9,032 bases of DNA from Ignavibacteriales bacterium. Its GTDB lineage: Bacteria; Bacteroidota; Ignavibacteria; Ignavibacteriales; Melioribacteraceae. Positions 1 through 7,866 of this stretch are shown here, one piece after another. Location: positions 1 through 9,032 of the forward strand of contig JAGVBL010000192.1 in NCBI GenBank assembly GCA_020059785.1, written 5' to 3'. A program made the position numbers and the translations under genes. The number at the start of each line of letters is the position of its first letter. Positions within the stretch are counted from its first letter, which is position 1. The notes below the pieces were generated by a model, which saw only the letters and a program-made list of their open reading frames with translations, did not search any database and was not told the origin of the DNA.

Positions 1-46
1 AACATATCATAGAATTGATTTTTATTCAAAAAATTAAATAAGTGGC

Positions 47-3000
47 TCAACTCCCTATCCTACAAATTCCTCTAAAACTGCAGTAGCGGCAGATCAATTG
101 TTCGCGGTCATCATGTGGAGAAAGTCCGAATTTCCCCCGGCTAATTTGATCAATGTATTTTTTGATATGATTAAGTGTAGATGAAATCAACTGTTCTGAG
201 GTTTTAATTTCTTTATCCCGTATTGAAACGGGTTTCTTACCGAAATCTTCAATAGAATATTTGAGTGAGTATATAATCATTTCACCCGGCGAAAAATCTT
301 TACCGAGTTTTTTCTTTAACAGCACCGATGCAGCAAAAAGATAAACCGGTAGTTGAAGCGAAATACCTTCCTTTAATTCTCTGAATGCCGGTTTTTTACC
401 GCTCAGTTTGTAATCAACAATACTAAAGGAAGAACTATCTTTTGAAATATCAATTCTGTCTATCTTACCTTTCAGTTTTATACCGTCAATTTTAACCGGT
501 TCTACATCGCTTAATATTTCGTCTGAACTTTCATCCTTAACAGAACCGAAACGGACTTCAAAAAATGATGGATAAGATTCATTGTTGTTCTCCGATTCAT
601 ATTCAATAAACCGGCTTAATATTGACTCGTTTTTATCTCCTTCTATTCCGAAAATCTTTTCTTTTTCATAAAAGGTTATGGGAGATTTGAAAGCTGTCCG
701 TGAAATTTTTTTATCGGCAATGTCATAAATCATTTCTAAACACTCTTTAATCAATTCTGCAGAAAAGGAATCGAGTTTAATATTTTTTTTACGCAACGAT
801 GAATAGAAATTGAATAAAACGTTATGGAGCAGATTTCCCATTTCAATAGCCTCAATATCTTCAGAGGGCTCTTCAACCGGCTCAACATTCAAAATTCTCT
901 CAACAAAAAATTTGAACGGGCATCTGGCATAAGTTTCCAGTTGAGAAATTGAAAATTGTCTATTGGGATAAGAACTTAATTTAGCTGCGGCGTTTTCACT
1001 TAAATTATAATTCTTATCGGCTGACAGAAAGCCGTTAAATTGTGATTCAGAAAACTGATTTTCTTCCCTCACTTTATCAATATTAATAGACCTCTGAATT
1101 TCATCAGCAGTAATGTTAACCTGGTTGGTTAATTCTTTAGGAAGGTTATCAAACATTTTGATACCATATCTGCCTATTTCTACTTCGATTTCCTCCTTAG
1201 AAGTCACAAAGTTTTCGAATGTATCATCAACAATTAGGGTAACATCAAAAAGTTCTTCCAGATCGGTTAAAAAAGTAGAGGTTACAGTTTCCCTACCTGA
1301 CTCGGTTTCCGGATAAGAAAGGAATAATTTTTTATTCCATGTTAATAAAGATTGATAGAAAAGATTTCTTTCGTCTGTTTGGTGTTCAAATGCTTTTTTT
1401 CTAAAAGATGGTGCATGAAAAACCTCGGGTGTAAATCGGGTTGGAAGATCGCCATCGCATAATCCGCCGATAAAAAGGTAATCAAATTTGAGTCCGCGTA
1501 TTTCCTCTAAAGTAGTTACCTGCACGCCATAATTCGATTTTTCCTTAACATTAAAACGTGCCCAGCTGCAAGCAGTTCTAAGTTGTTCCATAAAGAAGTG
1601 AAGATGGAATTTCTTTTCCGCACCATGTTCTTCTGTAAGTAAATCGAATACTTCATTAATAGTATCTATAAATGCCGAGAACCCGCGTGTGTTTTCCTCA
1701 GCATTTACATGCACCGATAAAAGTCTTGCCGCTATTTCCGATTTATAAATAAACTCAAAAAGTTTATCAAGGAAATCGGGAATAGTAAATTTTGACTCGA
1801 AGGGTTGTAGCAGAACTTCTATTTTGTTAATAGCATTTAATGCACCCTGAAAAGAAGCAAGTTTCTGGATTTTATCTTCATCATCTATTTCGGAATTGAA
1901 TGAAAGATTTTCAATCGATTCTGAAAGAGTTGAAATCCAGTTTTGCTTACCGGAAACGATTTTAAGCTGTGCCGATACTTTAAGTAAATTGGAAAAATCA
2001 ACTTCTCCAATATCTATGTAACCCCCTGTTAAAGCACGGAAAATATTTTTGTAATAGAAATCATTTTCAGCAATTTCCAAAAAATTAATTACTGCAGTTA
2101 CTGGATTTGAGTTTTCGAGTGATATTCGGTCTGTAAGGTTAAATGGCAATCCGTTCTTTTCAAAAACATCTCTTACAATAGAAGAGTAGTTTTGAATAAG
2201 GTTAAATACAACACATATTTTATGAGGTTCAACCCCTTCCTTAGTAATAAGTTTTTTTATTTCTTTGGAGATGTTTTCAACCTCATCTTCCCTGTTAAAT
2301 GAAGGTAAAACAAAGACACGGTTGCGGAAATTCATTTTTTTAAAATTCCGACCGGAATTAAAGAGGTAATGACGGATAGTTTTATTGAAATGATTTAATC
2401 TCTCTTCGCTCTTATCAGTAATAACCTTGAATCCGGCTTCACTCAAAGAATCGAAGCATTTATCGAGGTGAGAGAAGAGATAAATGTTATTCCTGTTATA
2501 ATCGAAGTTGATGAATAACCGGCAATTTTTTACTTGCGACAGTTTATTTATTATATGCTGTTCGGGCAGTGTAAATTCATCAAATCCATTTATTATTATT
2601 AAATCCACTGATGGATACAACTTCTTAAAATTATTCTGAACCGATTCTTTACCAAGCTGATTTACTTTTTGATAAACATCCCCCAGCTCATAAGCATTTA
2701 AGGTACGACACTTTATTAGATATCGCTCATAAATATCGGCAATGTCTTCCGATTTCAGTTTTTCACTTTTAGATAGAAGCTTAGCTTCATTTCTCAAAGA
2801 TTCAGGAGTAATTCCGTGTCTTTTATATTCCGAAATAATATTTTTCAGCCGGTCGAGTGTTCCAAAGGGAATTTCTCTTTTATAAAGTGAGAAGTATTTT
2901 AATTTCAGTTCCGCCGCACTTTGTTTAATAAAAACCGTAGCTGCGGCTTCGCTAAGTTGAACAAAAGGTTGAGTTTGACTAAGAATTTTAGATGAAATCG

Positions 3001-3193
3001 TTCCAAGTGTTTCAACATTTATTCCCTGAGCAGATTTCTCAGGCATCAATGAGATAATTTCTTTTTTAACAGTTCTTGCCTTACGGTTTGTTGGAACAAT
3101 CAATAATAATTGCTCTACATTTTTGGATTTTATCTTTTCATCAATTAATAATTCCAGATCAACTTTATCGATATTTGTCTTTGTAAGAATCAT
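47..3193 (-). CDS. AddB/RexB-like helicase-nuclease subunit (PD-(D/E)XK nuclease family)
   Basis: Probable AddB-type subunit of an AddAB/RexAB recombination complex, which resects double-strand DNA ends for RecA loading in the cytoplasm. Seen in the 1048-residue product: an early LLLIVPTNRKA strand (29-39); an AddB-like segment LIIINGFDEFTLPEQ (198-212); a helicase-like part with ENISKEI and KICVVF (306-330); a motif resembling SF1 motif V/VI, TTLEEIRGLKFDYLFIGGL, starting near 560; and a C-terminal nuclease with D912 in KIDRID, D927 and K929 in VDYK, then QLPVYLFA. Cysteines C758 (YARCPFKFF) and C1035, C1038, C1044 fit the AddB iron-sulfur staple. No Walker A (GxGKS/T) precedes the first strand, so it probably does not hydrolyse ATP and needs an AddA partner, not present here. 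It is slightly shorter than the usual 1100-1170 residues. The ATG overlaps the upstream stop as ATGA, suggesting translational coupling; no clear Shine-Dalgarno is seen. Confidence 0.9.
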   Translation of the reverse strand: MILTKTNIDKVDLELLIDEKIKSKNVEQLLLIVPTNRKARTVKKEIISLMPEKSAQGINVETLGTISSKILSQTQPFVQLSEAAATVFIKQSAAELKLKYFSLYKREIPFGTLDRLKNIISEYKRHGITPESLRNEAKLLSKSEKLKSEDIADIYERYLIKCRTLNAYELGDVYQKVNQLGKESVQNNFKKLYPSVDLIIINGFDEFTLPEQHIINKLSQVKNCRLFINFDYNRNNIYLFSHLDKCFDSLSEAGFKVITDKSEERLNHFNKTIRHYLFNSGRNFKKMNFRNRVFVLPSFNREDEVENISKEIKKLITKEGVEPHKICVVFNLIQNYSSIVRDVFEKNGLPFNLTDRISLENSNPVTAVINFLEIAENDFYYKNIFRALTGGYIDIGEVDFSNLLKVSAQLKIVSGKQNWISTLSESIENLSFNSEIDDEDKIQKLASFQGALNAINKIEVLLQPFESKFTIPDFLDKLFEFIYKSEIAARLLSVHVNAEENTRGFSAFIDTINEVFDLLTEEHGAEKKFHLHFFMEQLRTACSWARFNVKEKSNYGVQVTTLEEIRGLKFDYLFIGGLCDGDLPTRFTPEVFHAPSFRKKAFEHQTDERNLFYQSLLTWNKKLFLSYPETESGRETVTSTFLTDLEELFDVTLIVDDTFENFVTSKEEIEVEIGRYGIKMFDNLPKELTNQVNITADEIQRSINIDKVREENQFSESQFNGFLSADKNYNLSENAAAKLSSYPNRQFSISQLETYARCPFKFFVERILNVEPVEEPSEDIEAIEMGNLLHNVLFNFYSSLRKKNIKLDSFSAELIKECLEMIYDIADKKISRTAFKSPITFYEKEKIFGIEGDKNESILSRFIEYESENNNESYPSFFEVRFGSVKDESSDEILSDVEPVKIDGIKLKGKIDRIDISKDSSSFSIVDYKLSGKKPAFRELKEGISLQLPVYLFAASVLLKKKLGKDFSPGEMIIYSLKYSIEDFGKKPVSIRDKEIKTSEQLISSTLNHIKKYIDQISRGKFGLSPHDDREQLICRYCSFRGICRIGS

Positions 3194-3696
3194 CCGGATA
3201 ATTTTTGTTCAAGAAGAATTTTGTAGGATGCTTTGATTTGTCTGGAAAGATCGAGATCTAAAAATTTTACGACTTCATTAAATTCTTTTTCAGATTCTTT
3301 TCTATTTTTAAGAACTACAGATTCAAGTTCCAGAAAATTTCCCAACCCCTTAACATTATCAAGGTGAATACGTGTATTCTTATACATATACAATTCTCTT
3401 TTTTTCTCAACAACTGCTTCAATTTTCAGAATATCTTTAAGATAATTTTCCGGATTTTCCCCGATTAACTTTAACAGATGATAATTACTCCATCTCTTCC
3501 CTTTCTCATCCCTAACATATTTTATTAAAGTATAAGTCCCATCTTCAATTCTTAACTTCAACAGACCTTTGCCTACGTTATAATAAACATCTTTCTGAAT
3601 AATGGTTTTAATATACCTGGCTTTAGAGACATTTATTTTTTCAAGCAAATACTTGCGGGAATCAACTTTTATTTTCAGTTCGAGATTTAGAGCCAT
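3190..3696 (-). CDS. CYTH-domain protein (class IV adenylate cyclase / triphosphatase fold)
   Basis: A 168-residue single-domain protein of the CYTH fold (CyaB adenylate cyclase and thiamine/inorganic triphosphatases), which binds a triphosphate and metal inside a beta tunnel. Visible landmarks are the N-terminal strand NLELKIKV, where the family's ExExK signature reads E6-x-K8-x-K10; a basic strand LLKLR (45-49); charged strands KKR (98-100) and RIHLD (109-113); and a closing GLGNFLELE (117-125) with E123 and E125, typical of the CyaB/ThTPase branch. The second acidic residue of the signature is lysine, so the reaction cannot be named. The ATG at 3696 has AAGG six bases upstream on the minus strand. 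Its stop overlaps the AddB-like gene by four bases, so both are probably one transcript. No functional link between them is known to me. Confidence 0.82.
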   Translation of the reverse strand: MALNLELKIKVDSRKYLLEKINVSKARYIKTIIQKDVYYNVGKGLLKLRIEDGTYTLIKYVRDEKGKRWSNYHLLKLIGENPENYLKDILKIEAVVEKKRELYMYKNTRIHLDNVKGLGNFLELESVVLKNRKESEKEFNEVVKFLDLDLSRQIKASYKILLEQKLSG

Positions 3697-3718
3697 TTAG
3701 AACCTTTTAACATTACTG

Positions 3719-3749
3719 ATTGTTAAATTGTGCAATAATACTAAATTTA
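3719..3749 (+). promoter_or_regulatory. Candidate Bacteroidota-type promoter for the beta-barrel gene
   Basis: On the plus strand ATTG (3719-3722) lies 19 bases before TAAATTTA (3742-3749). Compared with the Bacteroidota consensus TTTG, 19-21 nt, TAnnTTTG, each box differs at one position. A start of transcription near 3756 would leave a leader of about 58 bases to the chosen start codon. TAAATTTA is its own reverse complement, but no TTG at the right distance was found for the minus strand. Confidence 0.35.
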
Positions 3750-3800
3750 TCCGGTTGATTTTTTACATATTATCAATATCTTACATATGAAGGTTAGCAA

Positions 3801-3805
3801 AAGGA
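3801..3805 (+). promoter_or_regulatory. Ribosome binding site that decides the start of the beta-barrel gene
   Basis: AAGGA lies eight bases before the ATG at 3814. The earlier in-frame ATG at 3787 has no Shine-Dalgarno and would add nine mostly polar or basic residues before a clean signal peptide, so 3814 is preferred. Confidence 0.6.
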
Positions 3806-3813
3806 ATATAAAT

Positions 3814-4458
3814 ATGAAAGTCTTAGCATATTTCTTTGTTTTGATATTATTAGCCGCTCCAGTTGAGGCGCAAAGGATTGGTCAATTAGCACCCGAAAAA
3901 CCGCCAGAAATTTTCCCCCCAAATAGCTGGGGTGCAGATATAATGTTCGGCGAGGGCGGATTTGGACTGGGTACTTTTTATAAATACTCGTTTAACAGAA
4001 CCTTAACAGGTGTTATTGATTTATCAATTTCCGAATCTAAAGACGAAAGGGAAATGGAATATATTGACTACTGGGGTAATACATTCGTATTTGGTAAAGT
4101 AAATAGAATTTTTCTTCTCCCTCTAAATTTCGGAATACAATACAGATTATTTGCAGACGTACTTTCAGAAAATTTAAGACCTTATGTTTCTGCCGGAGCA
4201 GGACCAACATTTGTTGTAACAACACCGTATGAAAAGGATTTCTTTAGTGCATTTGGTGATGCTAAAATGCATTACGCTGCCGGCGGTTATGTTGGAATTG
4301 GGGCAAACTTCGGCGACAGCAAAAGAAATCTTTTAGGAATAAATATCCGCTACTACTATTTCAGTTTATTTGGTGAGGGTGTAGAAAGTCTTGTTGATAA
4401 CGTTAAAAAAAGTTTTGGTTCTTTTTATATCTCATTGAGTCTGGGAATAATGTATTGA
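3814..4458 (+). CDS. Secreted small outer-membrane beta-barrel protein
   Basis: A 214-residue protein of unknown specific function, predicted to sit in the outer membrane. The start at 3814 gives a textbook signal peptide, MKVLAYFFVLILLAAPVEA, with cleavage after VEA and a mature N-terminal Q. The rest is a run of alternating, aromatic- and glycine-rich strands separated by polar turns (for example GFGLGTFYKYSF, LLPLNFGIQYRLF, RPYVSAGAGPTFVV, GGYVGIGANF, LLGINIRYYYF), ending in FYISLSLGIMY with a terminal aromatic residue, as expected for recognition by the BAM machinery. The size suits an eight-strand barrel. An alternative start at 3787 would lengthen it by nine residues. It overlaps the next gene by four bases, so the two are probably co-transcribed. 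Confidence 0.8.
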   Translation: MKVLAYFFVLILLAAPVEAQRIGQLAPEKPPEIFPPNSWGADIMFGEGGFGLGTFYKYSFNRTLTGVIDLSISESKDEREMEYIDYWGNTFVFGKVNRIFLLPLNFGIQYRLFADVLSENLRPYVSAGAGPTFVVTTPYEKDFFSAFGDAKMHYAAGGYVGIGANFGDSKRNLLGINIRYYYFSLFGEGVESLVDNVKKSFGSFYISLSLGIMY

Positions 4459-5180
4459 AACCGGAAAATTTATCATTCCAAGGATTCGATAAAGAGATTT
4501 TCAAATTCCTGAATGATTTACAGAAAAATAATAAGGTAGAATGGTTCCGCAATAACCGTGAAAGATATCAGAAATATTTAGTTGAGCCGGCTAAATTATT
4601 TATTACAGAATTAGCTCCATTCCTTAATAGATTAAACCCTGCAATCCGTACCGAACCGAAATTTAATGAAACAATAATGCGTTTGAATAAGGATATGCGA
4701 TTTGCAAAAGGCGAACCTTACCGGACATTTTTGTTAATTCATTTTGGAAGATTTAAACTTGATAGCGAGTTCTACCTCTATTTTAGTCCGGACGGCGCTG
4801 AACTAGGGATGTTTATAAACAATACCAGCCAAGCAAATCTTTTTTTAAAGAAGAACTCCAATAAGTTTATTAAAGAGATTAAAGAAGTGTGTTCCCGGTA
4901 CAGTATTAATCATAATTACAAATTATCGGACCTTGATGATGATATGAAGATAATTTCAGCAAAGTTTAATGCTGATAAAGACTTTGAGAAAATGACCGGA
5001 TTAGACTACATATTGTTGGAAAAGAGAATTTTACCCGAAAAAATTCTTTATACAAATAAAATTGTAGAGGAGATGATAAAAATGATTTTGCAGCTCTATC
5101 CCCTCTACTGTTTTGCAATTTCGCCCCAGCCAATTAAACTGCTTCACAAATTTGAAGATGATTTTGGAGAAATAGTATAA
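4455..5180 (+). CDS. DUF2461 (TIGR02453) family protein
   Basis: A 241-residue protein of the DUF2461/TIGR02453 family, whose biochemical role is not established. The family pattern is clear: FQGF at 8-11, FLNDLQKNNKVEWFRNNRERY (18-38), the central RLNKDMRFAKGEPYRTFL (76-93), and a strand FYLYFSPDGAELGMF (106-120) matching the usual domain core. No signal peptide or membrane segment is seen, so it is probably cytoplasmic. The start is TTG at 4455, inside the TTGA overlap with the stop of the upstream barrel gene; GGGA lies eight bases before it. Family members normally begin a few residues before FQGF, which supports this start. Its stop codon directly abuts the stop of the opposing redoxin gene. 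Confidence 0.85.
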   Translation: MKPENLSFQGFDKEIFKFLNDLQKNNKVEWFRNNRERYQKYLVEPAKLFITELAPFLNRLNPAIRTEPKFNETIMRLNKDMRFAKGEPYRTFLLIHFGRFKLDSEFYLYFSPDGAELGMFINNTSQANLFLKKNSNKFIKEIKEVCSRYSINHNYKLSDLDDDMKIISAKFNADKDFEKMTGLDYILLEKRILPEKILYTNKIVEEMIKMILQLYPLYCFAISPQPIKLLHKFEDDFGEIV

Positions 5181-5720
5181 CTACTTTTTCCACTTGATTG
5201 TGCATCCGATCGTAAACGTTTCGGGCACAGAGATTTTTTTTCCTTCAATCAATTCATTTATTGCATTCCTAAGATAAGGCGACTTAACATTTTTAGGATC
5301 CTGCCAATTATCATCTATCTTACCGTGGAAGACTAAAGTTCTTTCACTATCGAATAAAAATATTTCGGGAGTGTGCGTTGCTCCAAATGCTTTGGCAATT
5401 TCCTGAGATTCATCAAATAGATACGGAAAATTAAACCCTTTAAGTGAAGCACGCTCTTTCATCTTTTCAAATGAATCCTCAGGATAATTTTCGGTTTCGT
5501 TAGAACTGATTGCAACAATATTAAGGTGTTCATTGTAATCCTTCTGAATCTCGATTATTCTATCTTCGTATGCTTGCACATAAGGACAATGATTACAGCT
5601 AAAAATAACAATTAGAAATTTTTTGCTAGAAAAGGATTCTAAAGAATATAATTTACCATCGGTAGCCGTCAAGCTGAATTGCGGGCACTTTGCACCTAAT
5701 GTTAGTTTATCTGTAGCCAT
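5181..5720 (-). CDS. Thioredoxin-fold redoxin (AhpC/TSA-like, CxxC)
   Basis: A 179-residue cytoplasmic thioredoxin-fold protein of the peroxiredoxin/redoxin-like group. Seen: an opening typical of AhpC/TSA (LGAKCPQFSLTATDGKLYSL), an active-site segment FSCNHCPYVQA with C42 and C45 in a CxxC pair, a TP pair (T117-P118) at the cis-proline position, and a late GCTIKWK with C173 that members of this group often share. The CxxC suggests disulfide exchange or thiol-dependent peroxide reduction; the substrate is not evident. There is no signal peptide or lipobox, unlike TlpA/ResA proteins. The ATG at 5720 is preceded by a perfect AAGGAGG (5725-5731, complement) four bases away, suggesting efficient translation. 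It is divergent from the M14 gene and convergent, with no gap, with the DUF2461 gene. Confidence 0.87.
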   Translation of the reverse strand: MATDKLTLGAKCPQFSLTATDGKLYSLESFSSKKFLIVIFSCNHCPYVQAYEDRIIEIQKDYNEHLNIVAISSNETENYPEDSFEKMKERASLKGFNFPYLFDESQEIAKAFGATHTPEIFLFDSERTLVFHGKIDDNWQDPKNVKSPYLRNAINELIEGKKISVPETFTIGCTIKWKK

Positions 5721-5741
5721 TATTCCTCCTTAATTTATTTC

Positions 5742-5772
5742 TTTAATAATTAATAAAGACAAGCTAAATTTG
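5742..5772 (+). promoter_or_regulatory. Candidate promoter for the M14 gene
   Basis: TAAATTTG (5765-5772) matches the Bacteroidota -7 box TAnnTTTG exactly. The upstream box at 19 bases is TTTA (5742-5745) rather than TTTG. Transcription would begin near 5779, after the first possible TTG start at 5770, which is why the later TTG at 5818 is preferred. Confidence 0.38.
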
Positions 5773-5806
5773 GAGCAATTCATTAAGAAAATCAATAAAA
5801 TCAAGC

Positions 5807-5811
5807 AGAGG
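5807..5811 (+). promoter_or_regulatory. Ribosome binding site supporting the TTG start at 5818
   Basis: AGAGG lies six bases before the TTG at 5818. The alternative in-frame TTG at 5770 has no Shine-Dalgarno before it (the preceding bases are an A/T-rich stretch with AAGC). Confidence 0.5.
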
Positions 5812-5817
5812 TTAATT

Positions 5818-7224
5818 TTGAAGCAAGCAATAGACCCAAATAAAATATTTGATATTTATAGCAGATATTTAGAAAAAGAGTTAAATCAGGAAAGAGTAAC
5901 ACATGCAGAGATATTAAGGTTAATTAATAGATATAAGACGGAAAAACTATTCAGTATCCAAAAAATTGGTGAGTCTATTGAGCAGAAAGAAATTTTTTGT
6001 ATATCAATCGGTAAGGGTAAGAGAAATATTTTGGTATGGTCCCAAATGCATGGAGATGAACCCACGGCTACAGCAGCGTTGTTCGATCTGCTCAATTTCT
6101 TTCGATTCAATGATGAATACGATTTTTTTCGTCAAGAAATATTTGAACAGTTACAAATACATTTTATTCCTATGCTAAATCCCGATGGATCCGATGATCA
6201 CAAGCGCGAGAACAAAATATCAGTTGATATTAACCGCGATTCATTAAGAAGAGAATCCCCTGAAGCTAAAATATTGTGGAATATTTCTCGTAAAGTAAAT
6301 CCCGAATTCGCGTTTAATCTTCACGATCAAAACAGCTATTATACTGCCGGAAGAGTGAATAAAAGCTCGGCAATTTCAATGCTCGCTCCACCATACGATT
6401 TCAATAATTCAATTAATCCGGTTAGAAACAGGAGTATGCAATTAATTGCTTCGATCAATAAAAATCTTTCTAGATACATACCCGGACACATTGCGCGTTA
6501 TAAAGACGATCACGAACCGCGGTCTTTTGGTGATACTTTTATCGGAAATGGAATTAGTTCTATACTAATTGAATCGGGATTTATCAAAGGAGACAAGAAT
6601 AAAGAAACTATTCGCAAACTAAATTTTATTGCCCTTATCTCTGCATTCAAGTCAATCATTGCTTCTGATTTCGAACAAATGAATCAATATGATTATTACT
6701 CAATTCCGGAGAATGAATCTCTCTTATTCGATTTATTATTAAGAAATTTGATTACCTCTGCCAACGGGAATAATTTTAAGATTGATATAGGTATTAACAG
6801 AGAAAAGATATTCGATAAGGAAAACCGTAAGTTTTTTTATAAAAGTAAAATAACTTCTATAGGCGATTTAGAAAATTATTTTGGAATTGAAGAGCATGAC
6901 TTATACGGATACAATGTAAAACCGGGTTCTATATACAGCGCAGAATTTAAAACTTTCCCCTCATCTAATGAAATTGAACGAATGCATGAAAATGGTTTTA
7001 CAACTATCAAATTCGATCCATTTTCTGTTGATTTTACGTTTGTAGAAAAACCGATTAATGTGGTGCCCTCCTATTTAAAGTATAATCCTGCAATTACTGT
7101 GGACGAATATGCAAATTTGCAGATATTTTGTGATAACAAATTAAAATACGTTGTGGTTAACGGCTTTGTTTGTCCGTTAGAAAATTACTCGAATTCAATA
7201 TTAAATGGAGTTGTAATTTCTTAA
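5818..7224 (+). CDS. M14-family zinc carboxypeptidase-like protein
   Basis: A 468-residue metallopeptidase-like protein of the M14 (carboxypeptidase A) fold; the substrate is unknown. Residues expected for catalysis are all present. Zinc ligands H78 and E81 lie in QMHGDEPTAT. N139-R140 in DINRD is the substrate-carboxylate clamp, preceded by NPDG. The third zinc ligand is H169 in FNLHDQ, and the general base is E252 in ILIESGF. The catalytic domain covers about residues 45-285; the C-terminal third (about 290-468) is an uncharacterised extension. No signal peptide is seen, so it is probably cytoplasmic, unlike secreted digestive carboxypeptidases. The start is uncertain: TTG at 5770 would add 16 residues (KKINKIK-rich) but lacks a ribosome binding site and overlaps a promoter-like box. 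It is followed after 36 bases by the ECF sigma gene, and read-through into that gene is possible. Confidence 0.85.
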   Translation: MKQAIDPNKIFDIYSRYLEKELNQERVTHAEILRLINRYKTEKLFSIQKIGESIEQKEIFCISIGKGKRNILVWSQMHGDEPTATAALFDLLNFFRFNDEYDFFRQEIFEQLQIHFIPMLNPDGSDDHKRENKISVDINRDSLRRESPEAKILWNISRKVNPEFAFNLHDQNSYYTAGRVNKSSAISMLAPPYDFNNSINPVRNRSMQLIASINKNLSRYIPGHIARYKDDHEPRSFGDTFIGNGISSILIESGFIKGDKNKETIRKLNFIALISAFKSIIASDFEQMNQYDYYSIPENESLLFDLLLRNLITSANGNNFKIDIGINREKIFDKENRKFFYKSKITSIGDLENYFGIEEHDLYGYNVKPGSIYSAEFKTFPSSNEIERMHENGFTTIKFDPFSVDFTFVEKPINVVPSYLKYNPAITVDEYANLQIFCDNKLKYVVVNGFVCPLENYSNSILNGVVIS

Positions 7225-7260
7225 TTTTAGAACAAAGAATTAATCACCTGAAACAGTTAA

Positions 7261-7866
7261 ATGGAATTAACTAAGTCTTCTGCATCTAGCAGTAATCTTA
7301 AAGAACTTTACGAAGAGTTTGAGAAAGAGGCTATCCCTCATATGGATACATTATATAACTTTGCCTTAAAAATGACAGGTGATGAAGATGATGCCGATGA
7401 CCTTGTTCAAGAGACCTACCTTAAAGCATTCCGTTTCTTCGATAAATTTGAAAAGGGCACTAATTGTAAGGCATGGTTGTTTAGGATAATGAAAAACTCC
7501 TATATCAATGATTACAGAAAACAGGTTAAAGAACCGAATAAGGTTGATTATGAAGATGTTCAGAATTTTTACGAGAATATTAAATCCGATGAAGTTGAAT
7601 CCAAGCATTATGAACAGGATGTATTCAGCAATTTATTAGATGATGAAATTTCAAAAGCAATTACAGAATTACCCGAGGATTTTAGAACAGTGATTATTTT
7701 AAGCGACATAGAAGGTTTTACTTACGACGAAATTGCGGACTTTGTAGATATCCCGGTTGGAACAGTTAGGTCCCGATTACACCGTGCAAGAAAAATGCTC
7801 TATTCACAACTTTACGATTATGCTAAAGAGAAAGGTTTTATAAACAGCGGCAATTCAAAAAAATAA
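7261..7866 (+). CDS. ECF sigma factor, SigR/RpoE type
   Basis: A 201-residue group 4 (extracytoplasmic function) RNA polymerase sigma factor. Region 2 covers about 25-90, with the core-binding segment DADDLVQETYLKAFRFFDKF (44-63) and the -10 recognition helix around GTNCKAWLFRIMKNSYIND (66-84). Region 4 covers about 130-185 (LPEDFRTVIIL, then the helix-turn-helix YDEIADFVDIPVGTVRSRLHRAR). GTNxKAWLFRI and the following YINDYRK are typical of the SigR/SigH branch, which answers thiol-oxidative stress in Actinobacteria; that role here is inference. The ATG at 7261 has no good Shine-Dalgarno (leader ends CAGTTAA). The stop TAA shares its last base with the ATG of the anti-sigma gene, so both proteins are probably made in a coupled way. 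An acidic linker (about 96-125) separates the domains. Confidence 0.92.
   Translation: MELTKSSASSSNLKELYEEFEKEAIPHMDTLYNFALKMTGDEDDADDLVQETYLKAFRFFDKFEKGTNCKAWLFRIMKNSYINDYRKQVKEPNKVDYEDVQNFYENIKSDEVESKHYEQDVFSNLLDDEISKAITELPEDFRTVIILSDIEGFTYDEIADFVDIPVGTVRSRLHRARKMLYSQLYDYAKEKGFINSGNSKK

Noticed and set aside
1..46. Possible terminator or start of another minus-strand gene after the AddB-like stop.
   Set aside because: Only a weak T/A pairing near 20-32 and no ribosome binding site; too short to judge at the window edge.
1113..1316. A 67-codon open frame on the plus strand inside the AddB-like gene.
   Set aside because: It lies wholly antisense to a clearly conserved coding region, has no family resemblance and serine-rich low-complexity content typical of a shadow frame.
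5966..6178. A 70-codon plus-strand frame, and an opposing 74-codon frame at 5886-6110, inside the M14 gene.
   Set aside because: Both overlap the catalytic core of the M14 protein, which has all expected motifs in the main frame; the alternatives show no domain features.
7225..7260. An ECF-type autoregulatory promoter (GAAC at 7230) before the sigma gene.
   Set aside because: GAAC is only about 30 bases from the start codon and no matching downstream box fits; TAATTTTA at 7222 has no upstream TTG at the right distance.
7366..7608. An 80-codon minus-strand frame opposite the ECF sigma gene, and a 62-codon minus-strand frame at 4037-4225 opposite the barrel gene.
   Set aside because: Shadow frames opposite well-supported genes, with no recognisable content.
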